Shown here piece by piece: positions 40,719 to 52,223 of a DNA stretch of 64,000 nucleotides (position 1 is its first letter; each line of letters opens with the position of its first letter). The translations under genes were made by a program, and so were the position numbers. Origin of the DNA: Gammaproteobacteria bacterium (GTDB lineage: Bacteria; Pseudomonadota; Gammaproteobacteria; SZUA-229); the NCBI GenBank assembly GCA_029882215.1, contig JAOULC010000010.1:16570-80569 (forward strand), written 5' to 3'. The notes beneath the pieces were generated by a model. It ran no database searches and was not told the DNA's origin. It saw only the letters and a list, made by a program, of their open reading frames with translations.

Positions 40719-41573
40719 ATGGCTGAAAAAGAGTCTGTAAAAAGTCAGCAAAGCTGGCTTGAGCGTTTAAGTCTGGCATTTATATCAGAGCCACAGAACC
40801 GTCCGGAACTGATAGAAATGCTGAGGCAGGCACAAAAGCGTGACCTGTTTGATAGTAATGCACTGACCATGATGGAAAATGTCATTCAGGTGGCAGAAAC
40901 TCAGGTGCGGGATATTATGGTGCCACGTTCACAAATGATCGTGATCGATGAAAATTCAAGTTATGAAAACATGCTGCCTGTCGTCACTAACTCCGGGCAC
41001 TCACGCTTTCCGGTAATTGGTGATAATCGTGATGAGATTATCGGTATTTTATTAGCGAAAGATTTATTGCGTTATGCGGATACTGCAGAGCGTGATAACT
41101 TTGAACTGAGAGATATTCTGCGCTCTCCGGTGTTTGTACCTGAAAGCAAGCGTATTGATGATCTGTTGCGTGATTTCAGAGCCAGTCAGAATCATATGGC
41201 ACTGGTGGTTGATGAATACAGCGGTATTGCCGGGCTGGTCACCATTGAAGATGTGTTAGAACAAATCGTTGGCGAAATTGATGATGAGCATGATGATGCA
41301 GATCAGATTAATATTCGACGTCATGGTTTGACCCGCTACTCGGTACGGGCAATGACTTCAGTGGAAGAGTTTAATGATGTTTTTGGCAGTGACTTTAGTG
41401 ACGAGCAGTTTGATACGATTGCCGGTGTACTGATTCAAAAGTTTGGCCATGTACCAGCGCGCGGTGAAATAGTATCTATCGGCCGCTTGCAGTTTAAAAT
41501 AATGAGTGCTGATAGCCGCCGTCTGCATAATATTCAGGTTATTATTTTACCTGTTGCTGTGGCAGAAGAATAA
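40719..41573 (+). CDS. corC: CBS-domain protein CorC/YbeX
   Basis: 284 residues: two CBS domains (MVPRSQMIVIDENSSYENML near residue 63; VFVPESKRIDDLLRDFRA near 132) and a C-terminal CorC/HlyC transporter-associated domain (from about 205). Called a magnesium/cobalt efflux protein by its link to CorA in Salmonella; a role with YbeY in ribosome homeostasis is also proposed. No membrane helices are seen. Confidence 0.93.
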   Translation: MAEKESVKSQQSWLERLSLAFISEPQNRPELIEMLRQAQKRDLFDSNALTMMENVIQVAETQVRDIMVPRSQMIVIDENSSYENMLPVVTNSGHSRFPVIGDNRDEIIGILLAKDLLRYADTAERDNFELRDILRSPVFVPESKRIDDLLRDFRASQNHMALVVDEYSGIAGLVTIEDVLEQIVGEIDDEHDDADQINIRRHGLTRYSVRAMTSVEEFNDVFGSDFSDEQFDTIAGVLIQKFGHVPARGEIVSIGRLQFKIMSADSRRLHNIQVIILPVAVAEE

Positions 41574-41581
41574 AGTATCGA

Positions 41582-43078
41582 ATGAAAAAGTATTTAAACG
41601 GATTTGCAGCTAATAAGCGCTTAGTTGATTTTGCTGTGCTTTTCTCCGGGCTCATTTTGCCCTTTGCTTTTGCACCTTATAACCTTCCCTATCTTGCATT
41701 TCCACTGCTGAGTGTCTTTTTGTTATCGACATTAAATCAAACCTGTGGCCGCAGTTTCTGGCGCGGCTGGCTGTTTGGTTTTGGGCAGTTTGTCATGGCG
41801 TTTAGCTGGATTTTTCACAGCGTCCATACTTTCGGCCATGCGCCTGCGGCATTAGCCATCGCTATGATTATTGCGCTGGCCGCCTACTGTGCATTATTTC
41901 CGGGTCTGGCGGCTTATTTAACACAGCGTTTTTTTAATAAAAATAAAGCGATGTATTTGTTGGCTGGTTTTCCGTTAATGTGGGCCTTAACCGAGTGGCT
42001 GAGAGGTTATCTGTTTACCGGTTTTCCATGGTTGTCGGTGGGCGTGTCACAGATTGATACCAGTCTGGCGTATTATGCTCCGCTGCTCGGTGCGCTTGGT
42101 ATTGCTGTCATCATGTTTTTGCTGGCCGGACTAATCTTGCTGAGTGTGCTAGAACCACTGAAAGCTAAGTATCTGTTATCGGTGGCTGTCGTACTTCTGC
42201 TGCTGGGGCAGTTGCTGTCTTTGGTAAACTGGAGCCGGCCTGTTTCAGATGATCTGAAAGTAAGCTTGCTGCAGCTGAGCATCACTCAGGATAAAAAATG
42301 GCTCACAGAGTTTAAACAGCCATCGATGGACTGGTATTTTCAGCAAACCCGATTACTGGCGGACAGCGATATTGTCGTCTGGCCGGAAACGGCAATCCCG
42401 AGCTTTATTGAACGTGTGCAGCCATACTGGCAACAGCTGACACAGCTGGCAAAAGATTCTGATACAACCGTGCTGGCCGGTGTGTTTATGCGTAATGCCA
42501 AAACCGGTCGTTATTACAACAGCATCGTCAGTAGTGACGGTGATTTTTATCAGAAAAAACATCTGGTGCCGCTGGGCGAATACATGCCTTTTCGGGCTGT
42601 CTTTGCAGCGCTCCGGGAATACGTTAAATTTCCAATGAGTAATATTGCTAATGGTCCTGATGATCAGGCCTTAATGAAAGTGGCGGGTTATGAAGTGGGT
42701 GCGAGCATTTGCTTTGAAGATGTCTTTGATCGTGACATTCGTGCTTCATTACCGCAGGCCAAATTATTAGTGAATATCAGTAATGATGCCTGGTTTAAAG
42801 ATTCGGCTGAGCCTTTTCAGCATCATCAGATTGCCAGAATGAGAGCAATGGAATCGGCCAGGTACCTGTTGCGCGCAACCAATACCGGTGTGTCGGCAGT
42901 GATTGGGCCAAAAGGTGAAGAGATTGTGACCAGCCAACTATTTGCACGGACGAGCATCAGCGCCGAGGTTAAAGCAATGACAGGTACGACGCCCTATGTG
43001 TTCTGGGGTAACTTCCCACTGGTGATACTGGCGCTGGGTTTACTTGGCTGGCGAGCTTACTCGCAGCGAAGTGACTAG
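41582..43078 (+). CDS. lnt: Apolipoprotein N-acyltransferase
   Basis: 498 residues: about six N-terminal transmembrane helices and a periplasmic nitrilase-type domain (about 215-465). The catalytic triad is visible as Glu in VVWPETAIPSF, Lys in KKHLVPLGEYMPF and Cys in GASICFEDVF. Lnt adds the third acyl chain to lipoproteins, including LptE in this window. It starts 8 nt after corC and ends 9 nt before the convergent YbeL-like gene, with no terminator between. Confidence 0.96.
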   Translation: MKKYLNGFAANKRLVDFAVLFSGLILPFAFAPYNLPYLAFPLLSVFLLSTLNQTCGRSFWRGWLFGFGQFVMAFSWIFHSVHTFGHAPAALAIAMIIALAAYCALFPGLAAYLTQRFFNKNKAMYLLAGFPLMWALTEWLRGYLFTGFPWLSVGVSQIDTSLAYYAPLLGALGIAVIMFLLAGLILLSVLEPLKAKYLLSVAVVLLLLGQLLSLVNWSRPVSDDLKVSLLQLSITQDKKWLTEFKQPSMDWYFQQTRLLADSDIVVWPETAIPSFIERVQPYWQQLTQLAKDSDTTVLAGVFMRNAKTGRYYNSIVSSDGDFYQKKHLVPLGEYMPFRAVFAALREYVKFPMSNIANGPDDQALMKVAGYEVGASICFEDVFDRDIRASLPQAKLLVNISNDAWFKDSAEPFQHHQIARMRAMESARYLLRATNTGVSAVIGPKGEEIVTSQLFARTSISAEVKAMTGTTPYVFWGNFPLVILALGLLGWRAYSQRSD

Positions 43079-43087
43079 GACTAGCTA

Positions 43088-43603
43088 TCAGTGCTCAGGG
43101 TTATGAAAGCGACTGAACTCAGTTTGCTTGCACACTGGGCAGGGCATCAAAGGGCTGACGCTGGCGACATGAATCACATTATTACAATGGCTGCATTTGT
43201 AATCGCCGCGGCAGACCAGTTCAGTTGCATAATGTGTTGAATCGTTAATCTCGCCAATAAACTGCTTGATCTCCATGCGTGTGTGATCAGCAACAGATAA
43301 AAATAAATCCAGTATTTTCTGTTCCAGTGCATCCAGATCTGTTTTAAGCCATTCTGTAAAGTCACTATTGGTTTCCATCAGGTGCTCGGCGGCATCATTC
43401 AGATCATGCTTGATGGTGTTAGCAATTTTTTCTGCTTCTTCGGCTGTTAATTCATTATCTGCTTTGGCTTTGTTGATCGCCAGATCTAACGCGGTTTGCA
43501 AGGTCGGGGGGGGGGCTTCCCCTGCATTATCAATCGTTGATTTTATTCGCTCCATCATCTTGTTATAACCCTCAGCTAAGTGAGCGGTATCGTGATGATT
43601 CAT
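43088..43603 (-). CDS. YbeL-like zinc-ribbon protein (DUF1451 type)
   Basis: 171 residues from ATG 43603, which has TAGGA 8-12 nt upstream; the longer frame to 43648 lacks such a site. The N-terminal two thirds are helical and charged; the C-terminus is a zinc ribbon with CSHCNNVIHVASVSPLMPCPVC. The family matches E. coli YbeL, also next to leuS, with no established function. A run of ten C (43506-43515) encodes Pro-Pro-Pro near residue 32, a potential slippage site; the frame is open as sequenced. Confidence 0.8.
   Translation of the reverse strand: MNHHDTAHLAEGYNKMMERIKSTIDNAGEAPPPTLQTALDLAINKAKADNELTAEEAEKIANTIKHDLNDAAEHLMETNSDFTEWLKTDLDALEQKILDLFLSVADHTRMEIKQFIGEINDSTHYATELVCRGDYKCSHCNNVIHVASVSPLMPCPVCKQTEFSRFHNPEH
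43506..43515. repeat. Ten-base G/C homopolymer inside the YbeL-like gene
   Basis: G10 on the plus strand (C10 in the coding strand). It sits in the codons for Ala-Pro-Pro-Pro near residue 32 of the YbeL-like protein. Gain or loss of one or two bases would cause early termination or frameshift, so it is either a contingency-type tract or a site prone to sequencing error. Confidence 0.9.
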
Positions 43604-43767
43604 AGTGATTCCTACTTTAACTGTAAATACCTCAAGTCGGTGTTTCATTGGCTCCTAGCCTGTTGTATCCTTGCCGTTTCCATTAAATGCTTTTTATTTT
43701 TTTCAGGCAATTGTTGAGTTGTTTGCCTGCGTTTTGAGCATTTGATACACATTTATAGACCAGATAA

Positions 43768-46250
<2,483 letters not shown>

Positions 46251-46251
<1 letters not shown>

Positions 46252-46853
46252 TGAAAAACTTGCGGGCTAAAAAAAATCCGCTCAGAAATCCGCTCAGGCT
46301 GATCAGCGTATCTGTCATTTTATTGCTGATGTTATCAGCCTGTGGTTTTCATTTGCGCGGTGCTTATCAATTACCGGCTGAAATGTCGTCTGTATATCTT
46401 TCGGCAAAAAATAGTCATTCAGAATTATTATTAGATTTGCGGCGAACCTTACAAGCTAACGGCTCACTGGTGATTGATGATGCGACCCGGGCAAAAGCAA
46501 GCCTGAAAATCCAGTCTGAGAAACAGACAGAGCGGGTAATCTCGGTTGATAGTCATGGTCGTGCCAGTGAGTATGAGCTGAAGTTTGACGTTATTTATTC
46601 TTTGAGCGTTGTCGATGAGACGGAAAAAACATTGTTTCGCATTAATGACAGAAAGCTTGAATTAATTCGCGAGTATTTATACGACAGTACAGCTGTTTTA
46701 GGAACGGCTAGTGAAAAATCTGTACTGATTCGGGATATGCAGCGTGATGCTTCACGTCTGATTATGTTGCAAATCCAGGCGGCTTATCGAAAAGCGAATG
46801 AGCCGGCTGGTGATGATAATATCATACATTCAGCACCGGTATTAAAGCCGTGA
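46251..46853 (+). CDS. lptE: LPS-assembly lipoprotein LptE
   Basis: 200 residues with a basic N-terminus, a hydrophobic stretch and the lipobox LSAC near residue 31, followed by GFHLRGAYQLP, which is diagnostic of LptE/RlpB. It plugs the LptD barrel at the outer membrane and helps deliver LPS. It is coupled to leuS (1-nt overlap) and holA (GTGA overlap), the conserved order. Confidence 0.95.
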
Positions 46854-47872
46854 AAATAAGAACCGATCAGCTCAAGCAGCAGCTGGAAAAAACACTCTCT
46901 CCTGTTTATTTGATTTCCGGCGATGAGCCATTACAAGTGATGGAGGCCGGTGATCAGGTTCGGGCAAAAGCACGTGAGCTTGGCTACACTGAGCGCACGG
47001 TCATGGATGTGGATAAAGATTTTGACTGGGCTACGCTGACCGCAGAGTCTAATAGCTTGTCCCTGTTTGCGGAGCAGCGAATTCTTGAGTTGCGCATCCC
47101 AACGGGAAAACCGGGCAAGCCCGGTGGCGCTGCACTGGCTGAATATGCCGCCAGACTTCCGCAGGATACGATATTAATTATCAGTGCCGGTAAGCTGGAC
47201 AAAACAGCGACCAATACAAAATGGTATAAATCGCTGGATAGTGCGGGCGTGACATTGCAATGCTGGCCCATTGACAGTGTGGCACTGCCAAAGTGGATTG
47301 AAAACCGCTGTATCATGAAAGGCATGCAGCCGGAGAAAGAGGCTGTGCGGATTCTGGTGGAGCGGGTGGAAGGTAATATGCTGGCTGCGGCACAGGAAAT
47401 TGAGAAACTGTGTTTACTGGCTGGTTCCGCAAGGCTTACGGCCGAGCAGGTGACGGCAGCGGTGGCAGATAGCTCACGTTTTAATATTTATGATTTGACC
47501 GATGCCGCTCTGGCCGGTGATATCTCCAGAACATCACATATTATTAACGGCTTGCAGGCTGAAGGTGTTGAAGTGGTTCTGGCGTTGTGGGCGGTGAGCC
47601 GTGAGATACGGACATTATTGAGTGCGGCAGAAAGTTCTCAGTCATCGGCAGACACGGCACTGGCAAAAGCCGGAGTCTGGAATAACCGTTTGCCACTGAT
47701 GAAAAAAGCCTTGTCACGGCATAATAAAAACACTCTGCAGCAGCTACTGAGCCGGTGCGCTAACACCGATCGTGTCATTAAAGGGCTCGAAGCAGGTAAA
47801 GCCTGGGATGAGCTGTATCAACTGTGCTTATTTTTAGCCGGCTTTAAACTACCTTCACTAGTTAAAGGGTAA
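46850..47872 (+). CDS. holA: DNA polymerase III subunit delta
   Basis: 340 residues from GTG 46850, overlapping the lptE stop by 4 nt. Delta opens the beta clamp within the clamp loader. The opening is typical (KIRTDQLKQQLEKTLSPVYL, then ISGDEPLQV), and SRFNIYDLTDAALAGD near residue 205 matches the family core. Confidence 0.95.
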   Translation: MKIRTDQLKQQLEKTLSPVYLISGDEPLQVMEAGDQVRAKARELGYTERTVMDVDKDFDWATLTAESNSLSLFAEQRILELRIPTGKPGKPGGAALAEYAARLPQDTILIISAGKLDKTATNTKWYKSLDSAGVTLQCWPIDSVALPKWIENRCIMKGMQPEKEAVRILVERVEGNMLAAAQEIEKLCLLAGSARLTAEQVTAAVADSSRFNIYDLTDAALAGDISRTSHIINGLQAEGVEVVLALWAVSREIRTLLSAAESSQSSADTALAKAGVWNNRLPLMKKALSRHNKNTLQQLLSRCANTDRVIKGLEAGKAWDELYQLCLFLAGFKLPSLVKG

Positions 47873-47875
47873 GCG

Positions 47876-48394
47876 GTGTCCGGGGCGTTATCCGCTGTCT
47901 TAACCGGTTTTGATTGTGTGGCAGATCAGCACGCTGAGATCCTGATTTTGGGCTCCATGCCAGGTGTCGCTTCATTGCAGCAGCAGCAGTATTATGCGCA
48001 TCCGAGAAATGCATTCTGGAAAATCATGCAGCAACTGTATGATATCCCCGCTGATATTGATTACCGGCAACGCTTAGAATGCTTAAAAGCTCATAAGATT
48101 GCGTTGTGGGATGTGGTTCATCAATGTGTACGGGCCGGTAGTCTGGACTCAAGTATTGAAGCGGGCAGTGTGCAAGTTAATGATTTTGAAACATTATTTG
48201 AATACTGCCGCGGGATTAAGCAGGTATATTTCAATGGTGGTAAAGCTGCTAACTTGTATAAAAAACAGGTGTTAACTATACCTGCTGTGGCTTCACGTTC
48301 CATTCAGTACACCCAGTTACCCTCAACCAGTCCGGCAAATGCCCGTTTATCAATAGCACAAAAAATCGCTGGCTGGCAGCAGTTACGTGCATGA
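47876..48394 (+). CDS. DNA-deoxyinosine (hypoxanthine) glycosylase, UDG superfamily family 6
   Basis: 172 residues from GTG 47876, 3 nt after holA. The UDG fold is recognised by LILGSMPGVASLQQQQYYAHP near residue 23, followed by RNAFWKIM, and a C-terminal LPSTSPANAR. This pattern marks the family that removes hypoxanthine from deaminated DNA; it is related to but distinct from MUG. Probably co-transcribed with leuS-lptE-holA. Confidence 0.85.
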   Translation: MSGALSAVLTGFDCVADQHAEILILGSMPGVASLQQQQYYAHPRNAFWKIMQQLYDIPADIDYRQRLECLKAHKIALWDVVHQCVRAGSLDSSIEAGSVQVNDFETLFEYCRGIKQVYFNGGKAANLYKKQVLTIPAVASRSIQYTQLPSTSPANARLSIAQKIAGWQQLRA

Positions 48395-48422
48395 TTTATA
48401 GCTGTTTTTAAATAATGTTTTC

Positions 48423-48451
48423 TTTACAAAATCATATACTTGGCATATTCT
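48423..48451 (+). promoter_or_regulatory. Possible promoter of the beta-barrel protein gene
   Basis: TTTACA (48423-48428), 17 bp, TATTCT (48446-48451). Start expected near 48458, 80 nt before the ATG at 48539. Confidence 0.4.
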
Positions 48452-48538
48452 CTTAAGAATGTACAAAAACTTTATGCTGATGATATGCAATATTGTATGT
48501 CTTATTGCAGAAGAATAATCGTCAAACGAGGAGTGAGC

Positions 48539-49063
48539 ATGAGAATACAACAAATGATTATTGGCATGATGCTGCTATTGTCATTAGGCCTGGCACAAGC
48601 GGAAGGTGAGGCCAGGCATTTCATGGGAATCTATAGCGATTCTTATTCCAATGATGAGCTGAACGCAAACTCATATCAGTATGGTTATGATTTTAGTAAC
48701 CTGATTTCTCTGGAGCTGAATTACAGCGCTCCTACGGTGGCTGACACAAGCACTACACTGACAACGGTTGACTCGTTATATAGTCTGATGATGCGCTTTA
48801 ATAAACGTTACGAGTCTATTAATACCTATTTCATGATTGGCGGCTCAGGTATCGCATTTACCAATGCAACGGCAGTAGATGAGTCATATACCGGAGTGTC
48901 TTACGGTCTTGGTATTGAGCTTTATGGTAGTAGAAATACAGCCATTAGCTTTACCTGGATGACTACGGAGTTTGATGAGGCATCCACCATACCTGATCTG
49001 TCGGTAACACGAGTAGGCCTGATACATCATTTCGATTTTGCAAAATCAGTTGGACGATATTAA
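48539..49063 (+). CDS. Probable outer-membrane beta-barrel protein
   Basis: 174 residues from ATG 48539, which has GAGGAG 6-11 nt upstream; an upstream frame from 48440 lacks a ribosome site. Signal peptide: MRIQQMIIGMMLLLSLGLAQA. The mature protein of about 153 residues shows alternating polar and aromatic strands (YQYGYDFSNLISLELNY, VSYGLGIELYG, TAISFTWMTTEF) and ends with a strand-like VTRVGLIHHFDF, fitting an eight-stranded OmpA/OmpW-like barrel. Its function is not known. Confidence 0.75.
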   Translation: MRIQQMIIGMMLLLSLGLAQAEGEARHFMGIYSDSYSNDELNANSYQYGYDFSNLISLELNYSAPTVADTSTTLTTVDSLYSLMMRFNKRYESINTYFMIGGSGIAFTNATAVDESYTGVSYGLGIELYGSRNTAISFTWMTTEFDEASTIPDLSVTRVGLIHHFDFAKSVGRY

Positions 49064-49201
49064 ACCTGAGCTGATATTGTTGTCCGGTATTAACCAGGTA
49101 ACTATGTCAGCTCATTGGTACATTTAATCAGACGCCACTGGTGAATTTTACGGCATCTGTCATAGTCACATAAGTAATGGATTTCACCGGCTGATTATCG
49201 A

Positions 49202-50350
49202 ATGACCACTCACCTTAATAAATTATTTCTTAGCAGAATAAGGCTCGCGTTTTATATCTTCTGGCTAGCGGTCTTCTTTGTCGGGTGCAGTTCCCTGCAG
49301 ACCTCACAAAACTATTTTTTAAACCAAACCGAAGGTCTGGTGTTTTTCTCAATGACAGAATCGGGCATCTTAAGTTCTGGCTTTCAGCTGATTTTTAAAA
49401 ATGAAGCGACGGATGCAGATATTGTTGTTAATTTAAGAGAGTCTGAGCGTCACGAAATTGGTAAAAATACAGAGGATAAAAGCGGCTCACGTGGCTTTGA
49501 TAAGCCGGCGGGTAAACTGGTTGTGTTGCGGCTGCCGGAGGGTATCTATAGTCTGAAACAGTGGTCGGCTGGTGAGCAAAAATCGCGCGGAAAATACAGC
49601 CTGAGTTATTCTCCGGATAAGAAGTTCCGGGTAATGAACGGGCATTCCTTATATTTGGGTAACCTGCATTTGCTCAACTCAGGTTCAAAAAACTCTCTTA
49701 TTATGATGGATCATAGGGCTCGAGATATGGATTTGTTTTATTCGCATTATCCTCATGCGGATAAAGGGAAATTGCTGGTTGCTTCCAGAGCCTTTTTAGA
49801 TCCTGCATCAGTCCGCGAGCGTGTTTTTGATGCTTATACTGGCTGTGGACTAAGTGACTATGAACTTTTTAGTAAAAAAAGATTACCGGCGCATATCGAA
49901 AAGTTCAGAACACTGCGGGTTGGTGAAAAAGAAAGAAAAATTTCACGTATGGATGGCTACAGGCTTAAATTTGAGAGTTTGGCTGGAGGGCCGCTACTGA
50001 GTGCAAGAACAGAGCTGTCAGATTCCCGTCAATATTTATCAGATAAAAAGATGATTAAAGAATGGTTTGAGGAAGTCAGTCAAAAGATTAATGAGTTCGA
50101 AATTTCATTTGAAGACAAGGGCTTCTTTACAGAATTTCAGTTGAAAACCAATGCCATCAGTGAAAAGAGTATGATCTATATGGTGACTATGTTTGATGAT
50201 GCTTCTCAGATGATTATCAGCATGACATTCGTAAACCCATCCGATTATATTCGTTCTTACGATACGGCCGAATCTTTTATGCCTTCCGGTGTTGCGGCAA
50301 TTAACTCATACCAGCAATGCGTTATTGAAAAGCTAAATCAAAATATTTAA
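49202..50350 (+). CDS. Putative lipoprotein of unknown function
   Basis: 382 residues. A basic N-terminus, hydrophobic segment and lipobox FVGC at residue 29 indicate a lipoprotein, with Ser-Ser after the cysteine, consistent with outer-membrane sorting. The next 150 residues are beta-rich (EGLVFFSMTESG, KPAGKLVVLRLPEGIYSLKQW), reminiscent of small carboxypeptidase-like beta domains; the rest is mixed alpha/beta. I recognise no family. It has no close operon partner (138 nt upstream, over 500 nt downstream). Confidence 0.75.
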   Translation: MTTHLNKLFLSRIRLAFYIFWLAVFFVGCSSLQTSQNYFLNQTEGLVFFSMTESGILSSGFQLIFKNEATDADIVVNLRESERHEIGKNTEDKSGSRGFDKPAGKLVVLRLPEGIYSLKQWSAGEQKSRGKYSLSYSPDKKFRVMNGHSLYLGNLHLLNSGSKNSLIMMDHRARDMDLFYSHYPHADKGKLLVASRAFLDPASVRERVFDAYTGCGLSDYELFSKKRLPAHIEKFRTLRVGEKERKISRMDGYRLKFESLAGGPLLSARTELSDSRQYLSDKKMIKEWFEEVSQKINEFEISFEDKGFFTEFQLKTNAISEKSMIYMVTMFDDASQMIISMTFVNPSDYIRSYDTAESFMPSGVAAINSYQQCVIEKLNQNI

Positions 50351-50933
50351 AAAGGGCGACTCAGCTAGCGGATTCCAGTTCCGGAGCAATGGTGCTATCC
50401 GCAGTTGTTACTACGCAAAGAATAAATTTTTAGCCGATGTAATGCCTCGTTTATTTAGTCAGGGGTTTACCCTTATGTAAATATCAGTTGTTACCTAGTG
50501 TTTTTGTTGTTTCCCCTTCATAAAAATAAATTATATCTATAAATATAGCTGCAATCTGTGCAGTAAGTTGTAAATTATATAGCAATAATTTTTATTTCTT
50601 TGCGGTCTTTTATGTGCTGGTTGTTTTCTTATCTATTTGATTTTTAGTAGTTTTTTTATTTTCTGTGAAGAGTGTGACTTTTGCGCCGGTGTGATAAATA
50701 TATTATTTTGTGGAAAAGATTGTTCTTTATAATATTGTTGATAATATAAAGTACATTCGTGGTTTGTTGTTTAGTTTGAAAATGAGCCGCGTAAAAATTG
50801 GGTTGTGACTTGTCTTTGTATTAGAAGATGGTTGATAGAGAAGCTGGAAGCTAATAAAACAAATTGGAATATCAGCGCTAATCCTCCCCAGTGTATTTGA
50901 TCATGTTTTGGTTTGAACCAATGGAGTATGAAA
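50351..50933. other. Long AT-rich intergenic region
   Basis: 583 bp without a credible gene. It is markedly AT-rich with many T runs. I see a small CTGCA-atctg-TGCAG dyad near 50550 and several -10-like motifs (for example TATAAT and TAATAT between 50730 and 50750) that could start a long leader for the DsrE gene. No RNA gene, repeat or gene remnant was recognised. Confidence 0.6.
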
Positions 50934-51371
50934 ATGAAAAAAATATTTGCAGTCGCATTGGCGACAGTTATGATGTTAGGTGCTGGTTTGGCTGTTGCAG
51001 GCAGCTATAACAAACAGAAAGTTGTATATCATGTGAATTATGACAACCCTAAGCGTCAGGCAGGCGCTATGCGTAATATCCAGAATCATATCAATGCTGT
51101 CGGTGCAGAAAATCTTGATCTGCGTATCGTTATGCACGGTAAAGGTGTTTCATTGTTAATGAAAGCTAAAAGTGATGCTAACTTTGAGTCTAAAGTTGTT
51201 AGCCTGAAAAGCCAGAATGTCGCATTTAAAGTATGTAAAAATACTTTGCGCGGCAAGAAAATCGATTATAAAACAGACCTGTTTGACGTAGATGAGTCTG
51301 ACATTGTTCCATCTGGTGTTGCAGAGCTTGCTCACTTGCAGGATCAGGGATACTCTTATATCCGTCCATAA
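50934..51371 (+). CDS. Periplasmic DsrE-family protein
   Basis: 145 residues from ATG 50934 (GGAG 7 nt upstream). An N-terminal signal peptide (MKKIFAVALATVMMLGAGLAVA) directs export. The rest matches COG1416-type DsrE proteins: KVVYHVNYDNPKRQAGAMRN, then LRIVMHGKGVSLL, and one cysteine in FKVCKNTL near residue 101. Cytoplasmic DsrE/TusD relatives carry sulfur on a cysteine; whether this exported form does so is unknown. A strong terminator follows, so the gene is a monocistron. Confidence 0.85.
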   Translation: MKKIFAVALATVMMLGAGLAVAGSYNKQKVVYHVNYDNPKRQAGAMRNIQNHINAVGAENLDLRIVMHGKGVSLLMKAKSDANFESKVVSLKSQNVAFKVCKNTLRGKKIDYKTDLFDVDESDIVPSGVAELAHLQDQGYSYIRP

Positions 51372-51393
51372 GATTGCGATATAAAGAACGACT

Positions 51394-51421
51394 AAAAGGT
51401 GGGCTCAGGCTCACCTTTTTT
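51394..51421 (+). terminator. Intrinsic terminator of the DsrE-family gene
   Basis: 11-bp stem AAAAGGTGGGC / GCTCACCTTTT with one G-U pair and a 4-nt loop, ending in a run of six T. Located 22 nt after the stop codon. Confidence 0.88.
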
Positions 51422-51579
51422 ATGTCTGCTAATAAAACTCGAAAGCTGTGATGGCTGGCACAGTGAAGGCTGCTGTCAGTTGATCTCCGACATACAATCC
51501 TCACTAACCTGCTCCTTTAATTACGATCATCAAATAGTATTAAATTCTACTTCACAGAAGCTGTGTCTTTATCTGAAGA

Positions 51580-52014
51580 CTAAACCGCTATTTTTAATAA
51601 TCTGTCTGTGCAGGATTGAGTACTGGCCTCAGATTTTTGGGAGGCCGCTCTGTTTGCATTTTGCAGCTCTTCTACCGTGTCGCCATTGATAAACAGGTAG
51701 CGAGTATTGATGGTGGCCGTGGCGTTGATCGCTCTGGTTGCTGAGCTGAGAACAGCAAACTGACAGAGGCTTTCATCAGATTGTAACTGCCAGCAATACT
51801 GCATTTCATTACCATGGAACAGCCATTTATTTTGACTTTTGATATTTCCATCGAGTACTAACAGGTGGTGTTTTACCGCGTTGTCAGGTGCAGTTATGGT
51901 CGTACCGGCATCTGCAGTATAGAGTTTCGAACGTTTAATTAACATTGTAATTTGCTGGTTATTTAAGTGAGCGAAAATAGGAGTTTTTTTTAAGCTGTTG
52001 GTTAATATGTGCAT
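51580..52014 (-). CDS. Small protein resembling a degenerate cyclic-nucleotide-binding domain
   Basis: 144 residues from ATG 52014 with GAGGAAC about 7 nt upstream. The layout resembles a single CRP/cNMP-binding domain: LKKTPIFAHLNNQQITMLI, a central HHLLVLDGNIKSQ strand, and ATINTRYLFINGDTVEELQ near residue 98. The phosphate-binding cassette (GE...RAA) is not recognisable and there is no DNA-binding domain. It may be a ligand-free domain or a decayed regulator. Assignment is tentative. Confidence 0.6.
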   Translation of the reverse strand: MHILTNSLKKTPIFAHLNNQQITMLIKRSKLYTADAGTTITAPDNAVKHHLLVLDGNIKSQNKWLFHGNEMQYCWQLQSDESLCQFAVLSSATRAINATATINTRYLFINGDTVEELQNANRAASQKSEASTQSCTDRLLKIAV

Positions 52015-52223
52015 ATTACTGTTCCTCGATCAACTTGTGTATTGATTGTGGTTAGTAATGCGGCAGTCGGCAAGCATGGGGTATTTGAAGTGTGATCAGT
52101 CTCTCAAAAGGACTCGGTTCAAATAGAGCATTAGAAAAGCCTTATTTTGTGCCTGCAGACCATCGCTGTTTTGACATAAAACAGGCATAATAGAGAAATT
52201 AGAGATAGTTGGCTGGTTCGATC

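Noticed and set aside
51399..51689. Plus-strand open frame of 96 residues behind the DsrE gene
   Set aside because: It begins inside the terminator hairpin, has no ribosome site or family resemblance, and overlaps the minus-strand gene at 51580-52014.
52166..52184. CTGTTTT-gacat-AAAACAG dyad before proA as an SOS or promoter element
   Set aside because: The spacing does not fit LexA, and the enclosed TTGACA has no -10 at a usual distance. It may be a hairpin but has no further support.
52213..52223. GGTTCGATC before proA as a tRNA T-loop
   Set aside because: No acceptor stem or other tRNA arms surround it; chance match.
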